Part shown: positions 5,649 to 6,288 of the stretch, one piece after another
Layout of the letters: each line of letters opens with the position of its first letter
Numbering within the stretch: the stretch's first letter is position 1
From: Methanosarcina sp.
Lineage (GTDB): Archaea; Halobacteriota; Methanosarcinia; Methanosarcinales; Methanosarcinaceae
DNA length: 6,288 nt
Assembly: GCA_024280975.1 (NCBI GenBank)
Contig: JAMXLQ010000179.1
Location: 1-6,288, forward strand
Reading direction: 5' to 3'
The notes under the pieces: model-generated
Database searches by the model: none
What the model was told of the DNA's origin: nothing
Seen by the model: the letters and a program-made list of their open reading frames with translations, nothing else
Program-made: the position numbers and the translations under genes

Positions 5649-6257
5649 TCAGCACATTTCTACAAAGTTTTTCAGAATCTTCAACCCAATGGTTCCACTT
5701 TTTTCAGGATGGAATTGAGTGCCCATCACATTGCCTTTTGAATTTACTACAGATGCCGAAAAATCCAGCCCATAATCACAGGCTGCAAGGGTGTTTTCAG
5801 ACGCTGTGTCCACATAATAGGAATGCACGAAATATACGAAGGAGTTGTCAGGAATGCCTTCAAACAGAGGGTGATCCTGCTTGATTTTAATATTGTTCCA
5901 GCCAATGTGAGGTACCTTTAGATCAGACTTTGGAAAGCGCAGTACCTTGCCAGAAATAAGGTTAAGCCCGTCAGTCAGTTTTCCTTCCTCAGAAGAACTC
6001 ATGAGAACCTGCTGCCCGAGGCAGATTCCGAGCATAGGCTTGCCTGACCGTGCATATTCTTCGATAATCCCTTTAATGGGGTCAAGGCACTTCATTGCAT
6101 CCACAAAAGCGCCAACCCCCGGGAGAATTAAACCATCTGCATCAAGAATCTCCTCAGGGTCCCCGGAGATTGCGGGACTGGATCCGACGTGTTCGAGCCC
6201 CTTTTGGACACTGCGGAGGTTTCCAAGCCCATAATCGAGAATTACAATTCTTTTCAT
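5649..6257 (-). CDS. hisH: Imidazole glycerol phosphate synthase glutamine amidotransferase subunit HisH
   Basis: This is a class I glutamine amidotransferase of 202 residues, the usual HisH length. It hydrolyses glutamine and channels ammonia to HisF, which converts PRFAR to imidazole glycerol phosphate and AICAR in cytoplasmic histidine synthesis. The start MKRIVILDYGLGNLRSV is typical. The oxyanion-region motif LPGVGAF is at 45-51, the nucleophile Cys79 is in GICLGQQ, and the catalytic pair His183/Glu185 is in TQFHPEKSG. HisH-specific motifs PHIGWN (116-121) and YFVHSYY (142-148) distinguish it from TrpG and PabA. The common Met after GICLG is Gln here, a mild variant. I chose the ATG at 6257; the frame can be extended to a TTG at 6272, adding five residues that break the conserved start. 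Only 31 bases upstream are visible, so promoter and operon partners cannot be judged. hisF is not in the window. Confidence 0.96.
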   Translation of the reverse strand: MKRIVILDYGLGNLRSVQKGLEHVGSSPAISGDPEEILDADGLILPGVGAFVDAMKCLDPIKGIIEEYARSGKPMLGICLGQQVLMSSSEEGKLTDGLNLISGKVLRFPKSDLKVPHIGWNNIKIKQDHPLFEGIPDNSFVYFVHSYYVDTASENTLAACDYGLDFSASVVNSKGNVMGTQFHPEKSGTIGLKILKNFVEMC

Positions 6258-6288
6258 AGCTCTAACAAACAAAGTTAAAATAGATTAA

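Noticed and set aside
6258..6272. Extension of HisH to a TTG codon at 6272
   Set aside because: It would place five residues before the conserved MKRIVILDYG start, and the ATG at 6257 gives the standard family length.
1..6288. CRISPR array, tRNA, insertion sequence or defence island
   Set aside because: No regularly spaced repeats, cloverleaf-like sequence, transposase or typical defence gene was found on either strand.

Overview
The window reads as chromosomal DNA of a methanogenic archaeon, most likely a Methanosarcina or close relative. This is inferred from an archaea-specific RecJ-like protein with a DnaJ-type zinc finger, an archaeal stomatin/NfeD pair, a PurM-superfamily protein of a type I associate with methanogens, archaeal-style TATA and oligo-T signals, and long AT-rich gaps between moderately GC-balanced genes. 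The genus is a judgement from protein style; no search was run.

Layout. Bases 1-1176 (minus) hold the N-terminal 392 codons of a RecJ-like DHH phosphoesterase; the rest lies outside the window. A 556-bp AT-rich divergent gap (1177-1732) follows and must hold the promoters of the nuclease gene and of the next operon. Bases 1733-3899 (plus) are a two-gene operon, a slipin (stomatin-like SPFH protein) and a full-length NfeD membrane serine protease. A convergent 176-bp gap (3900-4075) carries an imperfect duplicated element with T-runs, probably the terminator. Bases 4076-5410 (minus) encode an uncharacterised AIR-synthase/selenophosphate-synthetase-like protein. A 238-bp gap follows with a good TATA box and a GC-rich leader hairpin. 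Bases 5649-6257 (minus) encode HisH, the glutaminase subunit of imidazole glycerol phosphate synthase.

How the genes relate. Only the slipin/NfeD pair is a clear functional unit: a membrane scaffold protein and a membrane protease with an intact Ser-Lys dyad, a partnership known from Pyrococcus. HisH and the PurM-like protein share a strand, but a probable terminator and a promoter lie between them, so a shared pathway is not shown. No mobile element, CRISPR array, tRNA or rRNA was seen. The window is mostly ordinary housekeeping sequence. The points worth a second look are the orphan PurM-like enzyme and its leader hairpin, the repeat structure at the slipin promoter, the non-hydrophobic slipin C-terminus, and the duplicated terminator-like element.
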